64,000 nucleotides of DNA, taken from contig LADT01000087.1 in assembly GCA_000961765.1 (NCBI GenBank), positions 45,409 through 109,408 of the forward strand. Reading direction: 5' to 3'. Below the pieces are notes generated by a model. That model did not search any database, had not been told where the DNA came from, and saw only the letters and a program-made list of their open reading frames with translations. Position 1 is the first letter of the stretch; the number at the start of each line of letters is the position of its first letter. Positions 19,327-28,302 of the stretch are shown here, piece by piece. The translations under genes and the position numbers were made by a program. This DNA comes from Clostridiaceae bacterium BRH_c20a (lineage in GTDB: Bacteria > Bacillota > Peptococcia > Peptococcales > BICA1-8).

Positions 19327-19668
19327 ATGAAGGGTTGGGTTGTCCGATGGGTTCTCAATGGAATCGCATTATTACTTACCTCAGCCTTAATCGCCGGCAT
19401 TGAAGTAAATGGTTTTCTGGCTGCGTTATTTGCAGCTTTAGTACTGGGTATTGTCAATGCAATAATTAGACCTATAATTATATTTTTAACCTTACCAATT
19501 AATATACTTACATTAGGTTTGTTTACTGTGATTATTAATGGATTTATGTTGAAAATTACGAGCACTGTTGTTAATGGTTTTGCTGTGCGCGGTTTCTGGG
19601 CAGCAACCATCGGCGCATTAATCTTAGCACTAATCAGTGCTGTATTAAATGCTTTAGTTGAAGACTAG
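19327..19668 (+). CDS. Small four-helix membrane protein (phage holin family / superfamily IV)
   Basis: A 113-aa protein, almost entirely hydrophobic, with four helices and the family signature of small residues and NAIIRPIIIFLTLPINILTLGLF. It belongs to the Mycobacterial-type 4TM holin family (DUF360-like), common in bacterial chromosomes without any prophage; the cellular role is unknown. The ORF track begins at 19318, but ATG 19327 follows CGGAGGTG and is the likely start. A GC-rich palindrome lies just upstream. Confidence 0.85.
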   Translation: MKGWVVRWVLNGIALLLTSALIAGIEVNGFLAALFAALVLGIVNAIIRPIIIFLTLPINILTLGLFTVIINGFMLKITSTVVNGFAVRGFWAATIGALILALISAVLNALVED

Positions 19669-19944
19669 CTTAAGCTTCATTTCATTCCGCTAGGTTAAGG
19701 TTAAGGTTAAGGCTTAGTAATTTGTCATACAATGCCTGTGTCAGACGCAATAGCTAAACCTCTTGAGTTATTGTCAGACGCTCAATCTTCACCAAGAAGT
19801 ATTGTCAGACGCAACCCCTCAACCTATTAGCTTTGTTTTCAGGTCCCTGGTCCCTGGTCCCTGGGTACTGAACACCGATCACCGATCACCGATCACTGAG
19901 CACGCAACTAAAGAGGTTATCCCAAATAATTATATGGAGGATTT
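19669..19944. repeat. Mixed repeat gap with three right-type GTCAGACGC units
   Basis: TTAAGG hexamers (19692-19712) are followed by right-type units at GTGTCAGACGCAA (about 19736), TTGTCAGACGCTC and TTGTCAGACGCAA. Tandem GTCCCTG units (about 19842-19863) and tandem CGATCAC units (19878-19898) follow. The TGGAGGATTT ribosome site of the HAD gene closes the gap. ORF 19763-19960 lies in these repeats and is not a gene. Confidence 0.85.
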
Positions 19945-20757
19945 ATGGATTACAAGTTAATTGCTATTGATTTAGATGATACCTTGCTGAGAGATGATTT
20001 AACAATTTCCGAAAGGGCAAAAAGGGCAATTACATCAAGTATGGAAAAAGGTGTATTGGTAACCTTTGCCACGGGGAGAATGTATCGTTCTGCTCTACCT
20101 TATGCCCTTGACCTAGGATTGGACATGCCTCTAATTACTTACCAAGGAGCTTTAGTTAAATATGCAGATGGACGGGAGGTATATCATAGACCTATAGAGC
20201 TTGATGTTGCTAAAGAGGTTATTAAATTTGGCAAACCATCAGGCTTGCATATTAATGCTTATATAGGTGATGAATTATATATGGAGGGAACAACCATTTG
20301 GGGCAAGAAATATGCCGCAATAGCTAAAGTACCTATTCATTTTCTAAATCTCCCTGGGGATTTAAAGGAAAAACCTACAAAAATATTGTTTATTGGCGAA
20401 AGTGCAGAGTTGGATGAAATGGCGCAGAAATTAGTCGAAAAGTTTTCCAATACAATAAATGTTACTAAGTCTAAAGATATTTTCCTTGAAGTATCCCATC
20501 CTAAAGCAACAAAGGGCAATGCATTAAAAGAGCTGGCCGAATCTTTAAATATCGATAGTAAGCGGGTCATTGCCATAGGGGATAATATGAATGATCTGGA
20601 TATGATAAGATATGCTGGCTATGGTGTAGCTGTAGCAAATGCTGTAGATGCATTAAAGAAAGCTGCTGACTTTGTAACAAAAAGTAATGATGATGATGGG
20701 GTAGCTGAAGTGATTGAAAAATTGGTATTAAAAGAGAATAACATAGAAATTATGTAA
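19945..20757 (+). CDS. HAD-superfamily phosphatase, Cof type
   Basis: This 270-aa cytoplasmic hydrolase has the four HAD motifs: nucleophile DLDDTLL (residues 9-15), TFATGR (motif II), the lysine in SHPKATKGNAL (motif III region) and IGDNMNDLDMI (motif IV). The large C2-type cap between motifs II and III identifies the Cof/YidA group, which dephosphorylates sugar phosphates or nucleotides such as FMN or PLP; the actual substrate cannot be read from sequence. ATG 19945 follows TGGAGG. Confidence 0.93.
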   Translation: MDYKLIAIDLDDTLLRDDLTISERAKRAITSSMEKGVLVTFATGRMYRSALPYALDLGLDMPLITYQGALVKYADGREVYHRPIELDVAKEVIKFGKPSGLHINAYIGDELYMEGTTIWGKKYAAIAKVPIHFLNLPGDLKEKPTKILFIGESAELDEMAQKLVEKFSNTINVTKSKDIFLEVSHPKATKGNALKELAESLNIDSKRVIAIGDNMNDLDMIRYAGYGVAVANAVDALKKAADFVTKSNDDDGVAEVIEKLVLKENNIEIM

Positions 20758-20842
20758 AATAATATTTTTTTGAAAATTATGCAGGATTTTTGGCAACCAA
20801 GTCGAAAAATATATTAAATGGATAATATTGGAGGTTGCCTTT

Positions 20843-21025
20843 ATGAAAGACTCTTCGATTCTATATCTGCAGAAAGAAATGGAAAAGGTAAGAAGTAGGC
20901 TTCATGCAGCAGTTAATGGAGATGTTAGCCAATTATTAGATACAGATGCATATCAATTGAGTACTGAAATGGACAAGCTGATAGTTAAATTAATGAAAAA
21001 AGAACAGCAGATTAAGAAACTGTGA
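20843..21025 (+). CDS. Spo0E-like small regulatory protein
   Basis: This 60-aa helical protein matches the Spo0E aspartyl-phosphate phosphatase pattern: a first helix (LYLQKEMEKVRSRLHAAV), a short turn, then AYQLSTEMDKLIVKLMKK, where the family has an SQELDxLI motif. Spo0E proteins dephosphorylate Spo0A~P and delay sporulation. The S-x-E-M-D variant keeps the Ser and the Asp but replaces the usual Gln and Leu. ATG 20843 follows TTGGAGG at nine bases; the ORF track start at 20828 is upstream of that site. It supports a spore-forming host. Confidence 0.75.
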   Translation: MKDSSILYLQKEMEKVRSRLHAAVNGDVSQLLDTDAYQLSTEMDKLIVKLMKKEQQIKKL

Positions 21026-21026
21026 G

Positions 21027-21057
21027 CCCAACTTTGTTAGTTTAAGTTGGGTTTTTG
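21027..21057 (+). terminator. Rho-independent terminator after the Spo0E-like gene
   Basis: CCCAACTT...AAGTTGGG followed by TTTTTG, starting two bases after the stop codon. Confidence 0.9.
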
Positions 21058-21186
21058 TATTAATTTAGGGAATAAAGAAGAAAGCCAGAAAACTTATAAA
21101 AAAAATGCATTAAAACGGGGTAAGATATTTTTAAAGGCAATATCTCAATAAAATAATAGAATAAAGTAATAGGGAGAGGATGAATT

Positions 21187-21933
21187 TTGGAATTTAAGGT
21201 TGATCTCCATACCCATACCATTTCCAGCGGACATGCATATAGTACCCTTAAGGAAAATTTGCAGGAGGCCAAAGACAAAGGCCTAAAAATGTTGGCCATA
21301 ACAGATCATGGCCCTCAAATGCCTGGCGGGCCTCACTTATACCATTTTGGCAACTTGCGAGTTTTACCCCGTGAATATATGGGAGTTGAACTTCTTCGGG
21401 GTGTAGAAGCAAATATAATAGATCATGATGGTAAGCTAGATGTACCTGACCATATTCTAAGAAAATTAGATATTGTTTTGGCTGGATTTCATCATGGCTG
21501 TTATGGGGGTGGTGATATTGAGGAAAATACCCAAGCTTTTATTAATGCAATGCGGCACCCATATGTTGATGTCATAGTACATCCTGGTAATCCGGATTAT
21601 GCTGTCAATCCGGAAAAATTAGTGCAGGCATCCAAAGAATTAGGAGTGGCATTGGAAATTAATAACAGCTCCCTAACAACAAGTCGAAAAGGTAGTTTAG
21701 AGAACTGCCGGATTATTGCCAGATTAGCGGCACAAAAAGGGTCAATTATTTCCTTGGGCAGTGATGCTCATTGGGCGCCATTAATAGGCGATTTTTCCAA
21801 AGCCCGGAATTTGATTGAGGAGGCAGGCTTAAAGCCGAAACAGATTTTAAATACTGACCCGGAGTTGGTTAGAGAATATCTAAAGAAAAAGAAGAGGCAC
21901 AGCCCCATCCAGCTTGAAGTTCCCCAAGTTTAG
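21187..21933 (+). CDS. PHP-domain metallohydrolase (YcdX-like phosphatase), copy 1
   Basis: A 248-aa protein with the PHP motifs DLHTHTISSGHAYST (metal-binding His pair), AITDHGPQMPG, an EAN acid residue, GFHHGC, VIVHPGN and SLGSDAHW. It is like YcdX, a trinuclear-zinc phosphatase. The substrate is unknown. The TTG start at 21187 follows GGGAGAGG. It is followed 51 bp later by a related gene with the same motifs but lower similarity, an apparent old tandem duplication. Confidence 0.9.
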   Translation: MEFKVDLHTHTISSGHAYSTLKENLQEAKDKGLKMLAITDHGPQMPGGPHLYHFGNLRVLPREYMGVELLRGVEANIIDHDGKLDVPDHILRKLDIVLAGFHHGCYGGGDIEENTQAFINAMRHPYVDVIVHPGNPDYAVNPEKLVQASKELGVALEINNSSLTTSRKGSLENCRIIARLAAQKGSIISLGSDAHWAPLIGDFSKARNLIEEAGLKPKQILNTDPELVREYLKKKKRHSPIQLEVPQV

Positions 21934-21984
21934 TGCCCAATTAAAGGGGCACACTAAATTAAACAAATAAAGGGGAAGTTATAG

Positions 21985-22722
21985 ATGGAATTTCATGGGG
22001 ATTACCATATGCATACACAGTATAGTGATGGACGAGCAACAGTTGCCGATATGGTTGAGGCTGCCCGTCTTAAGGGTCTAACGGAAGTGGGGATCGCCGA
22101 CCATGGCCCTGCTAATATTTGCACCGGGGTAAAAAACAGTAATACTTTTTTAAAAATTAAAGAAGAAACGAAATACTTAGCAGGTCATTTCCCCCAGCTA
22201 AAGATTAAGGTAGGCGCTGAAGCCGATATTGTTGGGCTAAAGGGCGAATTAGACATTACTAGAGAGGTAATAGAGGAATTAGATTATTTACTGGTTGGTC
22301 TCCATCCCTATGTAATGCCCGTAAACGCTGAAACTGCCTGGAATTATGTATTGGGAAATCAATTAGTAAAAATTAAAAAAGGACTAAGGGAAAAAGTAAA
22401 GAATATAAATACCAAAACTTTAATAGATACATTGTATAAGTATGATGTCCTAGCCGTAACACACCCAGGGTTAAAAATGGATATCGATTTTCAGGAGTTA
22501 GCTAAGGTATGTATAAAAACCGATACTGCCTTGGAAATAAATACTGGACATACCTTTCCAAAGGTGGATGATATAATACAAATTGCCGATAGCGGAGTTA
22601 ACTTTATAGTAAATAGTGATGCCCACTTTCCGGAAACTGTAGGGGAGTTTGACTATGGTCGTTATGTTTTAAATAAGGCAAAGGTTACAGAAGAAAGAGT
22701 ACTTAATGCAACTTCTGGGTGA
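21985..22722 (+). CDS. PHP-domain metallohydrolase, copy 2
   Basis: A 245-aa relative of the preceding gene: GDYHMHTQYSDGRATVADM, GIADHGPANI, GAEADI, GLHPYVM, VTHPGL, INTGHTFP and NSDAHFPET. The PHP metal-binding set is complete. Its central insert (MPVNAETAWNYVLG...) differs from copy 1 and from histidinol phosphatase, so it may use another substrate. ATG 21985 follows GGGGAAG. The last codons run into the GGGTGAACAT repeat array, whose TGA supplies the stop. Confidence 0.88.
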   Translation: MEFHGDYHMHTQYSDGRATVADMVEAARLKGLTEVGIADHGPANICTGVKNSNTFLKIKEETKYLAGHFPQLKIKVGAEADIVGLKGELDITREVIEELDYLLVGLHPYVMPVNAETAWNYVLGNQLVKIKKGLREKVKNINTKTLIDTLYKYDVLAVTHPGLKMDIDFQELAKVCIKTDTALEINTGHTFPKVDDIIQIADSGVNFIVNSDAHFPETVGEFDYGRYVLNKAKVTEERVLNATSG

Positions 22723-22979
22723 ACATATTGCGTCTGACAATAGCTTAAGGGTGAACATTATGGGTCGGACAATACTACTGGGTGAATATATTGCGTCTGA
22801 CAATTTCTACTGGGTGAATATTGAGCGTCTGAAAATACTATTGGGTGGAGATTATGCGTCTGATAAATTCTTTTATGCTTGTGTCAGACGCTCAAGCTAG
22901 ACCTCTGAGTAATTGTCAGACGCGTGAGCTTTGACCCTTAAGCAGATATCAGACGCTCAAGCTAGACCCATAAGTAAAC
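22716..22979. repeat. Second bipartite GCGTCTGAC / GTCAGACGC array
   Basis: Five left units (CTGGGTGAACATATTGCGTC and variants, ~33 bp period) run from the end of the PHP gene to about 22866. A centre TTCTTTTATGCTTGTGTCAG is followed by three right units (TCAGACGCTCAAGCTAGACC and variants). The layout matches 16880-17300, including the first right unit being GTGTCAGAC. ORF 22706-22900 is an artefact of the array. Confidence 0.95.
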
Positions 22980-22991
22980 GAGGTGAGTTTT

Positions 22992-23873
22992 TTGGCTGAG
23001 ATACGTTTCCTGATTATCACCGGCCTCTCGGGGGCTGGTAAAACCCAGGCTGTACGAAGCCTGGAAGACCTGCACTACTTTTGTGTAGATAATTTACCAC
23101 CTTCCCTAATTCCAAAATTTGCAGAGCTATGTACCCAGTCTAAGGGTGAGGTTAATAAAGTTGCTTTGGTTATAGATATCAGAGGGGGACAGTTTTTTGA
23201 TGACCTTTTTGCTGCCCTAGAAGATTTGAAGGCAATGGGAATTTATTATGAAATTTTGTTCTTAGAGGCAGCTAACGAAATACTAGTGAACAGATTTAAA
23301 GAAACTAGACGTCGTCATCCACTCTCTGCTGAGGGTAGTGGAGTTATGGAAGGGATCAAGATAGAAAGGGAACGACTTCAGGAATTGAGAGGCCGCGCGA
23401 ACAAGATAATAGATACTTCTGAGCTTAAACCCAATCATTTAAAGGAAGAAATTCAAAGCCTTTGGGGTAAAAATGGGAAAGGAAAAATACTATCTATTAC
23501 AGTAATGTCTTTCGGTTATAAATACGGGATTCCGCTAGACACCGACCTTTTGGTTGATGTTAGGTTTTTACCAAATCCCTACTACATTCCTGAATTAAAA
23601 GCTTTGACGGGCAGTGATCAGGAAATTCAGGATTATGTTTTCAAGTCGCCGATTAGCAAGGAGTTTATTGATAAATACTATGACCTCTTGAACTTTTTAA
23701 TCCCTAATTACATCACAGAAGGGAAGACCCATTTAGTAATTGCAATTGGTTGTACGGGAGGTAGACATCGCTCTGTTGCTCTGGCAAATCGCTTAGGGCA
23801 GCTACTTGCAAGTGATGACTACCAGGTAACTGTGAAACATCGAGACATTGAAAAACAAGGAGTAAATGATTGA
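22992..23873 (+). CDS. rapZ: RNase adapter / nucleotide-binding protein RapZ (YvcJ)
   Basis: A P-loop protein with Walker [10 protein letters not shown] near the N-terminus, the [10 protein letters not shown] motif, ETRRRHPL, and the C-terminal ligand-binding domain with [14 protein letters not shown]. RapZ in E. coli directs RNase E to GlmZ RNA; the Firmicute homologue YvcJ binds GTP and affects competence-related genes. TTG 22992 lies six bases after GAGGTGA and is preferred over GTG 22983 (293 aa). First gene of the conserved rapZ-yvcK-whiA operon. Confidence 0.96.
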   Translation: MAEIRFLIITGLSGAGKTQAVRSLEDLHYFCVDNLPPSLIPKFAELCTQSKGEVNKVALVIDIRGGQFFDDLFAALEDLKAMGIYYEILFLEAANEILVNRFKETRRRHPLSAEGSGVMEGIKIERERLQELRGRANKIIDTSELKPNHLKEEIQSLWGKNGKGKILSITVMSFGYKYGIPLDTDLLVDVRFLPNPYYIPELKALTGSDQEIQDYVFKSPISKEFIDKYYDLLNFLIPNYITEGKTHLVIAIGCTGGRHRSVALANRLGQLLASDDYQVTVKHRDIEKQGVND

Positions 23874-25210
23874 TGGACTTTATTAAATGGCTCTATCCTG
23901 GTTTAGGTATTAAGCGTTGGCTGGTATTAGGGGTTGTGGGATTTATCTTTATTAGTGTAGGCATGGCTATCATTAGTGAAACCCAAATACTGGGGATAAT
24001 TGAACTTGAAATTAAGGGTTTAGTTTTAAGTATTTTTGGTGATTCAATTCTGCTTGGAGGTTTTGTTGTTTTAACCCTGGGGGTTATTACACTAGTTATA
24101 AGCTTTCGGGAAGTGGTCAGGGCCTTTATTAAAGCTGTTTTTCCGGAGTTTGCCCGGAGTCAGGTCCGACCAATTCACCAGGAGCGCTTGTTAAGGCGGG
24201 GCCCAAAAATAGTTGTTTTGGGAGGAGGGACCGGACTCTCTGTATTATTAAGAGGACTCAAGGAGTTTACTAGCAACATTACGGCAATTGTTTCTGTAGC
24301 TGATGATGGAGGAAGTTCTGGTCGATTAAGGAATCAGTTGGGGATGCTTCCACCAGGCGATGTCAGGAACTGTATGGTGGCTTTAGCGGATAAGGAAGCT
24401 TTAATGGAAAAAATACTAAATTATAGGTTTAAACAAGGTGATGAATTAGCTGGTCATAACTTAGGAAACCTCTTTTTAGCAGCTATGGCTGACATGTATG
24501 GCAATTTTGAAGAAGCTGTAAGACAAATGAGTCGGGTTCTGGCTATTAGAGGAAAGGTAATACCTTCTACTTTGGAGCATGTGGTCTTAAAAGCAGAATT
24601 AACAGATGGCAGTATAATTAGAGGAGAGAGCAATATCTCCAAAGCGGAGAGAGCTATTAAGGAAATTACTATTGAACCCGAAAAGGCGGAACCTTTAGAT
24701 GAGGCATTAGAAGCTATCAGTGAAGCTGATGCAATAATTTTAGGGCCAGGCAGCTTGTATACAAGTGTAATTCCTAATCTTCTGGTTACAGGAATACCGG
24801 AAGCTATTAAAAAAAGTAAGGCAATGAAAATATATTCCTGTAATGTAATGACTCAGCCTGGTGAGACCTTATCTTATACTGCGGGAGACCATTTGGAAGC
24901 TATTTACCGGCATGCAGGCTGGGGGCTTGCTGATTATATATTGGTAAATGATCAGCCCATCTCTGATCAAGACCTTTTGAAAAAATACATCATGGATGGA
25001 GCAGAACAAGTAGAAATTGATTTTACAAGATTAAACAAGTTAGGTGTCAAAGTATTATCGAAGCCACTTTTAGATGAAACCAAACTACTTAGGCATAATT
25101 CCCGAGCTTTAGCAACAATAATTATCGAGTTAATAATTAGGCAAAAGAGGTTTCGGTCAGGCCTTAATTTTATCGATCGACTTATTTTAGTAGAAAAAAC
25201 TAAAAGTTAA
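23873..25210 (+). CDS. yvcK: YvcK/GlgW-family gluconeogenesis factor with N-terminal membrane segment
   Basis: The core is a CofD-like Rossmann fold with VVLGGGTGLSVLLRGLK (~110-126), SVADDGGSSGRL, PPGDVRNC and GPGSLYTSVIPNLL. YvcK proteins bind UDP-N-acetylglucosamine and are required for growth and cell shape on gluconeogenic carbon sources. Two hydrophobic segments (~12-32 and ~50-72) precede the core, an extension seen in many clostridial versions. ATG 23873 overlaps the rapZ stop (TGATG); the ORF track's TTG is one codon upstream. Middle gene of rapZ-yvcK-whiA. Confidence 0.95.
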   Translation: MDFIKWLYPGLGIKRWLVLGVVGFIFISVGMAIISETQILGIIELEIKGLVLSIFGDSILLGGFVVLTLGVITLVISFREVVRAFIKAVFPEFARSQVRPIHQERLLRRGPKIVVLGGGTGLSVLLRGLKEFTSNITAIVSVADDGGSSGRLRNQLGMLPPGDVRNCMVALADKEALMEKILNYRFKQGDELAGHNLGNLFLAAMADMYGNFEEAVRQMSRVLAIRGKVIPSTLEHVVLKAELTDGSIIRGESNISKAERAIKEITIEPEKAEPLDEALEAISEADAIILGPGSLYTSVIPNLLVTGIPEAIKKSKAMKIYSCNVMTQPGETLSYTAGDHLEAIYRHAGWGLADYILVNDQPISDQDLLKKYIMDGAEQVEIDFTRLNKLGVKVLSKPLLDETKLLRHNSRALATIIIELIIRQKRFRSGLNFIDRLILVEKTKS

Positions 25211-25230
25211 CTATAGGGAGATAAGGTAGA

Positions 25231-26181
25231 ATGTCCTTTTCAGAAAAAACTAAAAATGAACTAGCCCGGATAATTCTCAAAGACCGGTGCTGTCAAATGG
25301 CTGAATTAGCGGGTCTAGTCAGGATGGATGGCACTATTTTAATTAGTTCTAAAAATCAAATTGGACTTGAGTTAACCACGGAAAATGCTGCAGTAGCTCG
25401 TAAGATTTTACGATTAGCAAAGCTAGTTTTTAATGTAGAAACAGAGCTGCGGGTGCAAAGAAAAGCCCGCTTAAAAAAGAATAATATATATCTAGTTAAA
25501 ATCCCGCCGCAAAATAAAGTTCAAGAAATTCTCAGGACTTTAGGTATAACGCGGGAAGGATTTCTAATTAATCCAGAGGTAAGTTCTCTTATTACTAAGA
25601 AAAAGTGCTGTCGCAGGAGTTATTTAAGGGGTGTTTTCTTAGGAGCAGGCTCTGTTAATGATCCAGAAAACACATATCACTTGGAGATAGCTACTACCTC
25701 CGAGGAATATGCGCAGTCCCTCGTTGCACTGATAAAGAAATTTGGATTGGACCCCAAGATAAGCACCCGTAAAAACTGGCAAGTAGTTTATTTAAAAGAG
25801 AGTGAGCAGATCGTAACCTTTTTAAATGTCATCGAGGCCCATACAGCATTGCTGAATTTTGAAAGCACCAGGATTCAAAAAGGTATTCGTAATAAAGTTA
25901 ATCGCTTGGTTAATTGTGAAACAGCCAATCTTACTAAAACAATTGATGCAGCTTTTAGACAAAAAGAAAACATTGAACTTATTGCCCAAAATTTGGGTTT
26001 AGAAAACCTACCCCTTGGACTTAGGCAGGTTGCCGAGCTGCGTCTGGAGCAGCCTGATATTAGCTTAAAAGAATTAGGGGAATTGACAGATCCTCCCCTG
26101 GGCAAATCAGGAATAAACCATAGAATAAGGAAGTTAGAAAAGATTGCGGAAAATATTCGTAACCAGAATAAAAAAAAGTAG
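25231..26181 (+). CDS. whiA: WhiA-family sporulation/division regulator
   Basis: A 316-aa protein with an N-terminal LAGLIDADG-derived fold (YLRGVFLGAGSVNDPENTYHLE marks the degenerate endonuclease motif) and a C-terminal helix-turn-helix (LRQVAELRLEQPDISLKELGEL). WhiA is a DNA-binding protein needed for sporulation in Streptomyces and for chromosome segregation in Bacillus. Third gene of the rapZ-yvcK-whiA set. ATG 25231 follows AGGGAGATAAGG. No catalytic residues for DNA cleavage are expected in this family. Confidence 0.96.
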   Translation: MSFSEKTKNELARIILKDRCCQMAELAGLVRMDGTILISSKNQIGLELTTENAAVARKILRLAKLVFNVETELRVQRKARLKKNNIYLVKIPPQNKVQEILRTLGITREGFLINPEVSSLITKKKCCRRSYLRGVFLGAGSVNDPENTYHLEIATTSEEYAQSLVALIKKFGLDPKISTRKNWQVVYLKESEQIVTFLNVIEAHTALLNFESTRIQKGIRNKVNRLVNCETANLTKTIDAAFRQKENIELIAQNLGLENLPLGLRQVAELRLEQPDISLKELGELTDPPLGKSGINHRIRKLEKIAENIRNQNKKK

Positions 26182-26253
26182 TTACAAATTAAGAGGAGTT
26201 TTCTTATCCATGTAGAATTATTTAGCATTTAGCTTTGAAGGAGGTGTCTAAAA

Positions 26254-26418
26254 ATGGCCTATAAAATTACTGATGAATGTTTAGCTTGTGGTTCCTGTCT
26301 TGATGAATGTCCAGTTGGTGCTATTAGTGAAGGTGATATCTATGTAATAGATGCTGACCTTTGCACAGACTGCGGTGCTTGTGCTGAGGCTTGCCCAACG
26401 GGAGCAATAGTAGAATAA
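26254..26418 (+). CDS. 2[4Fe-4S] clostridial-type ferredoxin
   Basis: A 54-aa electron carrier too short for the ORF track. ATG 26254 follows GAAGGAGGTG. The translation has two CxxCxxCxxxCP motifs: [16 protein letters not shown] and [16 protein letters not shown]. It carries two low-potential [4Fe-4S] clusters and would serve reactions such as hydrogenase or pyruvate oxidation; the partner cannot be told from the locus. A strong bidirectional hairpin follows directly. Confidence 0.97.
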   Translation: MAYKITDECLACGSCLDECPVGAISEGDIYVIDADLCTDCGACAEACPTGAIVE

Positions 26419-26422
26419 GTTT

Positions 26423-26473
26423 TTTGATAAAAGAAATGCCGTGCAACCAAAGCACGGCATTTCTTTTATCAAA
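26423..26473 (+). terminator. Long bidirectional terminator after ferredoxin
   Basis: 22-bp perfect arms (TTTGATAAAAGAAATGCCGT... and inverse) around loop AACCAAA, with the T-rich end of the arm acting as the T tract. Confidence 0.92.
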
Positions 26474-26639
26474 CTATAAATTTATCCAACATTTACTAGT
26501 AGTTTTCCCCTCGTCCCTTTGAAACCAAATGTAATGAGGACTAGTATGGAAAGAATACAATAAACTAACAGCAGGAATTATGAAAAATTCAACGAATTTT
26601 AATATAGAGGATGTTATTAAAGTTTAGGGGGAGAGTCTA

Positions 26640-28013
26640 GTGAAGTTAGGATATCAGCTTAATATGACCCAGACCCAGAAATTGATAATGACTCCTGAAC
26701 TGCGCCAAGCCATCAATGTTTTGCAGCTATCTGCATTGGAGTTAAACAATTTCATTCAGGACCAACTATTAGAAAATCCTCTCTTAGAGGTAATTGATGA
26801 AGGTCCGCCAGTCAACAGCGAGACTGCTGATGAAGGGGAAAAGTTCGATATTGAATGGCAAGAATATTTCCATGATGGTAGTGACCTGGGTTACCGACAT
26901 CAAACCAAAGAAGCTATACCTTTTGAACATTATGTTCCCCAGACCCCTAGTTTGGAGGATTTCCTCGAAGAGCAACTCCGTTACCAGCAACTAAATGATG
27001 AAGATATAGCTTTAGTCCAATTTGTTATTGGTAACTTAGATGCCTGGGGTTATTTTTCATTCCCTACTCAGGAAACAGCCTTAGAATTAGAGGTTAGTCC
27101 AGAAAAACTGGAGGAAATTGTTAGGCTTGTTCAAACTTTTGAACCGGACGGAGTGGGAGCTAGGAGTTTATCGGAGTGCTTAATCATTCAATTGAACAAG
27201 AAAAATAAACTGACACCTTTATTAGAAAGGCTTGCCAATGAGTATCTGGAAGACATCGGGCTAGGCAAACTGCTTAAAGTAGCTGTAGCTCTAAATATCT
27301 CTGTTGAGGAACTGCAGGCCAACGTAGACATTTTAAAAAAGTTAAACCCTAAACCCAGTGCGGGATTTGGTTCTAATCAAGAAACCAGATTTATTGTTCC
27401 TGATTTACTGATTGAAAAAATTGACCAAGAATATATTGTATTAGTAAATGACAATTTCACGCCCCGTATTATGGTTAGTGAAGTTTATAAAGAAATAATA
27501 AATAATAAACAAGAGGATGACCTCACTAAAACATTTGTTGAGAGGAAACTCCATGGTGCGCTCTGGCTGATAAAGAGCATCGAGCAAAGAAGAATTACCC
27601 TATATCGGATTGCCAACGCATTAATTGACATCCAGCGCGACTTTTTAGATAAGGGTAAAAACTACCTTTTACCCTTAACCCTTAAAGATGTAGCACAAAA
27701 AGTAGAAGTCCATGAATCAACGGTTAGCAGGGCTATTGCCAATAAATATGTACAAACACCAAGAGGGCTTTATCCTTTGAAATTTTTTTTCTCAAGTGGC
27801 ATTAACAACAACACCGGGAAGAAAGTTTCATCTCAGGTGATAAAAAAGACTATTGAAGACATAATTTTTGCCGAAGATCCAAAAGAACCTTTTTCTGACC
27901 AGGCATTATGTGATTTGCTCGTTAATAAAGGTTTTAAAATTGCACGGCGAACTATAAGTAAATACCGGGAAGAACTAGGGATTCTTTCAACTGCACAAAG
28001 GAAAAGGTATTAA
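26640..28013 (+). CDS. rpoN: RNA polymerase sigma-54 factor
   Basis: A 457-aa sigma-54. The N-terminal Gln/Leu-rich activator-interaction region starts QLNMTQTQKLIMTPELRQAI. An acidic region and core-binding region follow, then a helix-turn-helix (LKDVAQKVEVHESTVSRAI) and the RpoN box (ARRTISKYREELGI) near the C-terminus. It directs transcription from -24/-12 promoters with AAA+ activators; none is encoded in this window. GTG 26640 follows AGGGGGAG. The terminator stem overlaps its last codons. Confidence 0.97.
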   Translation: MKLGYQLNMTQTQKLIMTPELRQAINVLQLSALELNNFIQDQLLENPLLEVIDEGPPVNSETADEGEKFDIEWQEYFHDGSDLGYRHQTKEAIPFEHYVPQTPSLEDFLEEQLRYQQLNDEDIALVQFVIGNLDAWGYFSFPTQETALELEVSPEKLEEIVRLVQTFEPDGVGARSLSECLIIQLNKKNKLTPLLERLANEYLEDIGLGKLLKVAVALNISVEELQANVDILKKLNPKPSAGFGSNQETRFIVPDLLIEKIDQEYIVLVNDNFTPRIMVSEVYKEIINNKQEDDLTKTFVERKLHGALWLIKSIEQRRITLYRIANALIDIQRDFLDKGKNYLLPLTLKDVAQKVEVHESTVSRAIANKYVQTPRGLYPLKFFFSSGINNNTGKKVSSQVIKKTIEDIIFAEDPKEPFSDQALCDLLVNKGFKIARRTISKYREELGILSTAQRKRY

Positions 28014-28045
28014 AATCCGGCTTAGGCCGGATTTTAATACCTTTT
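28002..28045 (+). terminator. Terminator overlapping the rpoN stop codon
   Basis: 20-bp perfect arms (AAAAGGTATTAAAATCCGGC and its inverse) around TTAG. The left arm contains the last sense codons and stop of rpoN. Confidence 0.92.
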
Positions 28046-28265
28046 AGTGGGCGAGTGAGCGGGAAAAATTTAGGCTAAGGCTCAGGTTGAGGTTGAGAAA
28101 AGACTAAACCTTAATCTTAATATTATGGGGACATTCCCGGTTAACGGGGGTGTCCCTATTTTAAATAATGTAATAGGTGGCATCGATTATTGATGTAGCA
28201 CGTGATATTAGCTCAGGGGATACGCGCTCACGCGCCCACGGATTACGAAATAGCGGAAATCTTCC
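28046..28265. other. Repeat-bearing gap upstream of cggR
   Basis: A GTGGGCGAGTGAGCGGG copy (28047-28063), a degenerate GGCTAAGGCTCAGGTTGAGG hexamer run, a palindrome GGGGACATTCCC...GGGGGTGTCCC (28126-28158) of the family found in the tmRNA intron, and GCGCTCACGCGCCCACG (28225-28241). Confidence 0.7.
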
Positions 28266-28294
28266 TTGATTTCACGTTTGCGTAGTGGTAAAAT
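28266..28294 (+). promoter_or_regulatory. Sigma-A promoter of cggR / glycolytic operon
   Basis: TTGATT (28266-28271), a 17-bp spacer and TAAAAT (28289-28294), directly upstream of a CggR-type operator. Confidence 0.75.
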
Positions 28295-28302
28295 ATTCCC
28301 AT

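Noticed and set aside
19182-19403. 73-aa ORF covering the GC-rich palindrome
   Set aside because: Its repeated RYRRGADRYRRGA peptide is the translated palindrome and it overlaps the real start of the holin-like gene.
22706-22900. ORF of 64 aa after the second PHP gene
   Set aside because: It is a translation of the repeat array (repeated LLGEYIASDN pattern) without a ribosome site.
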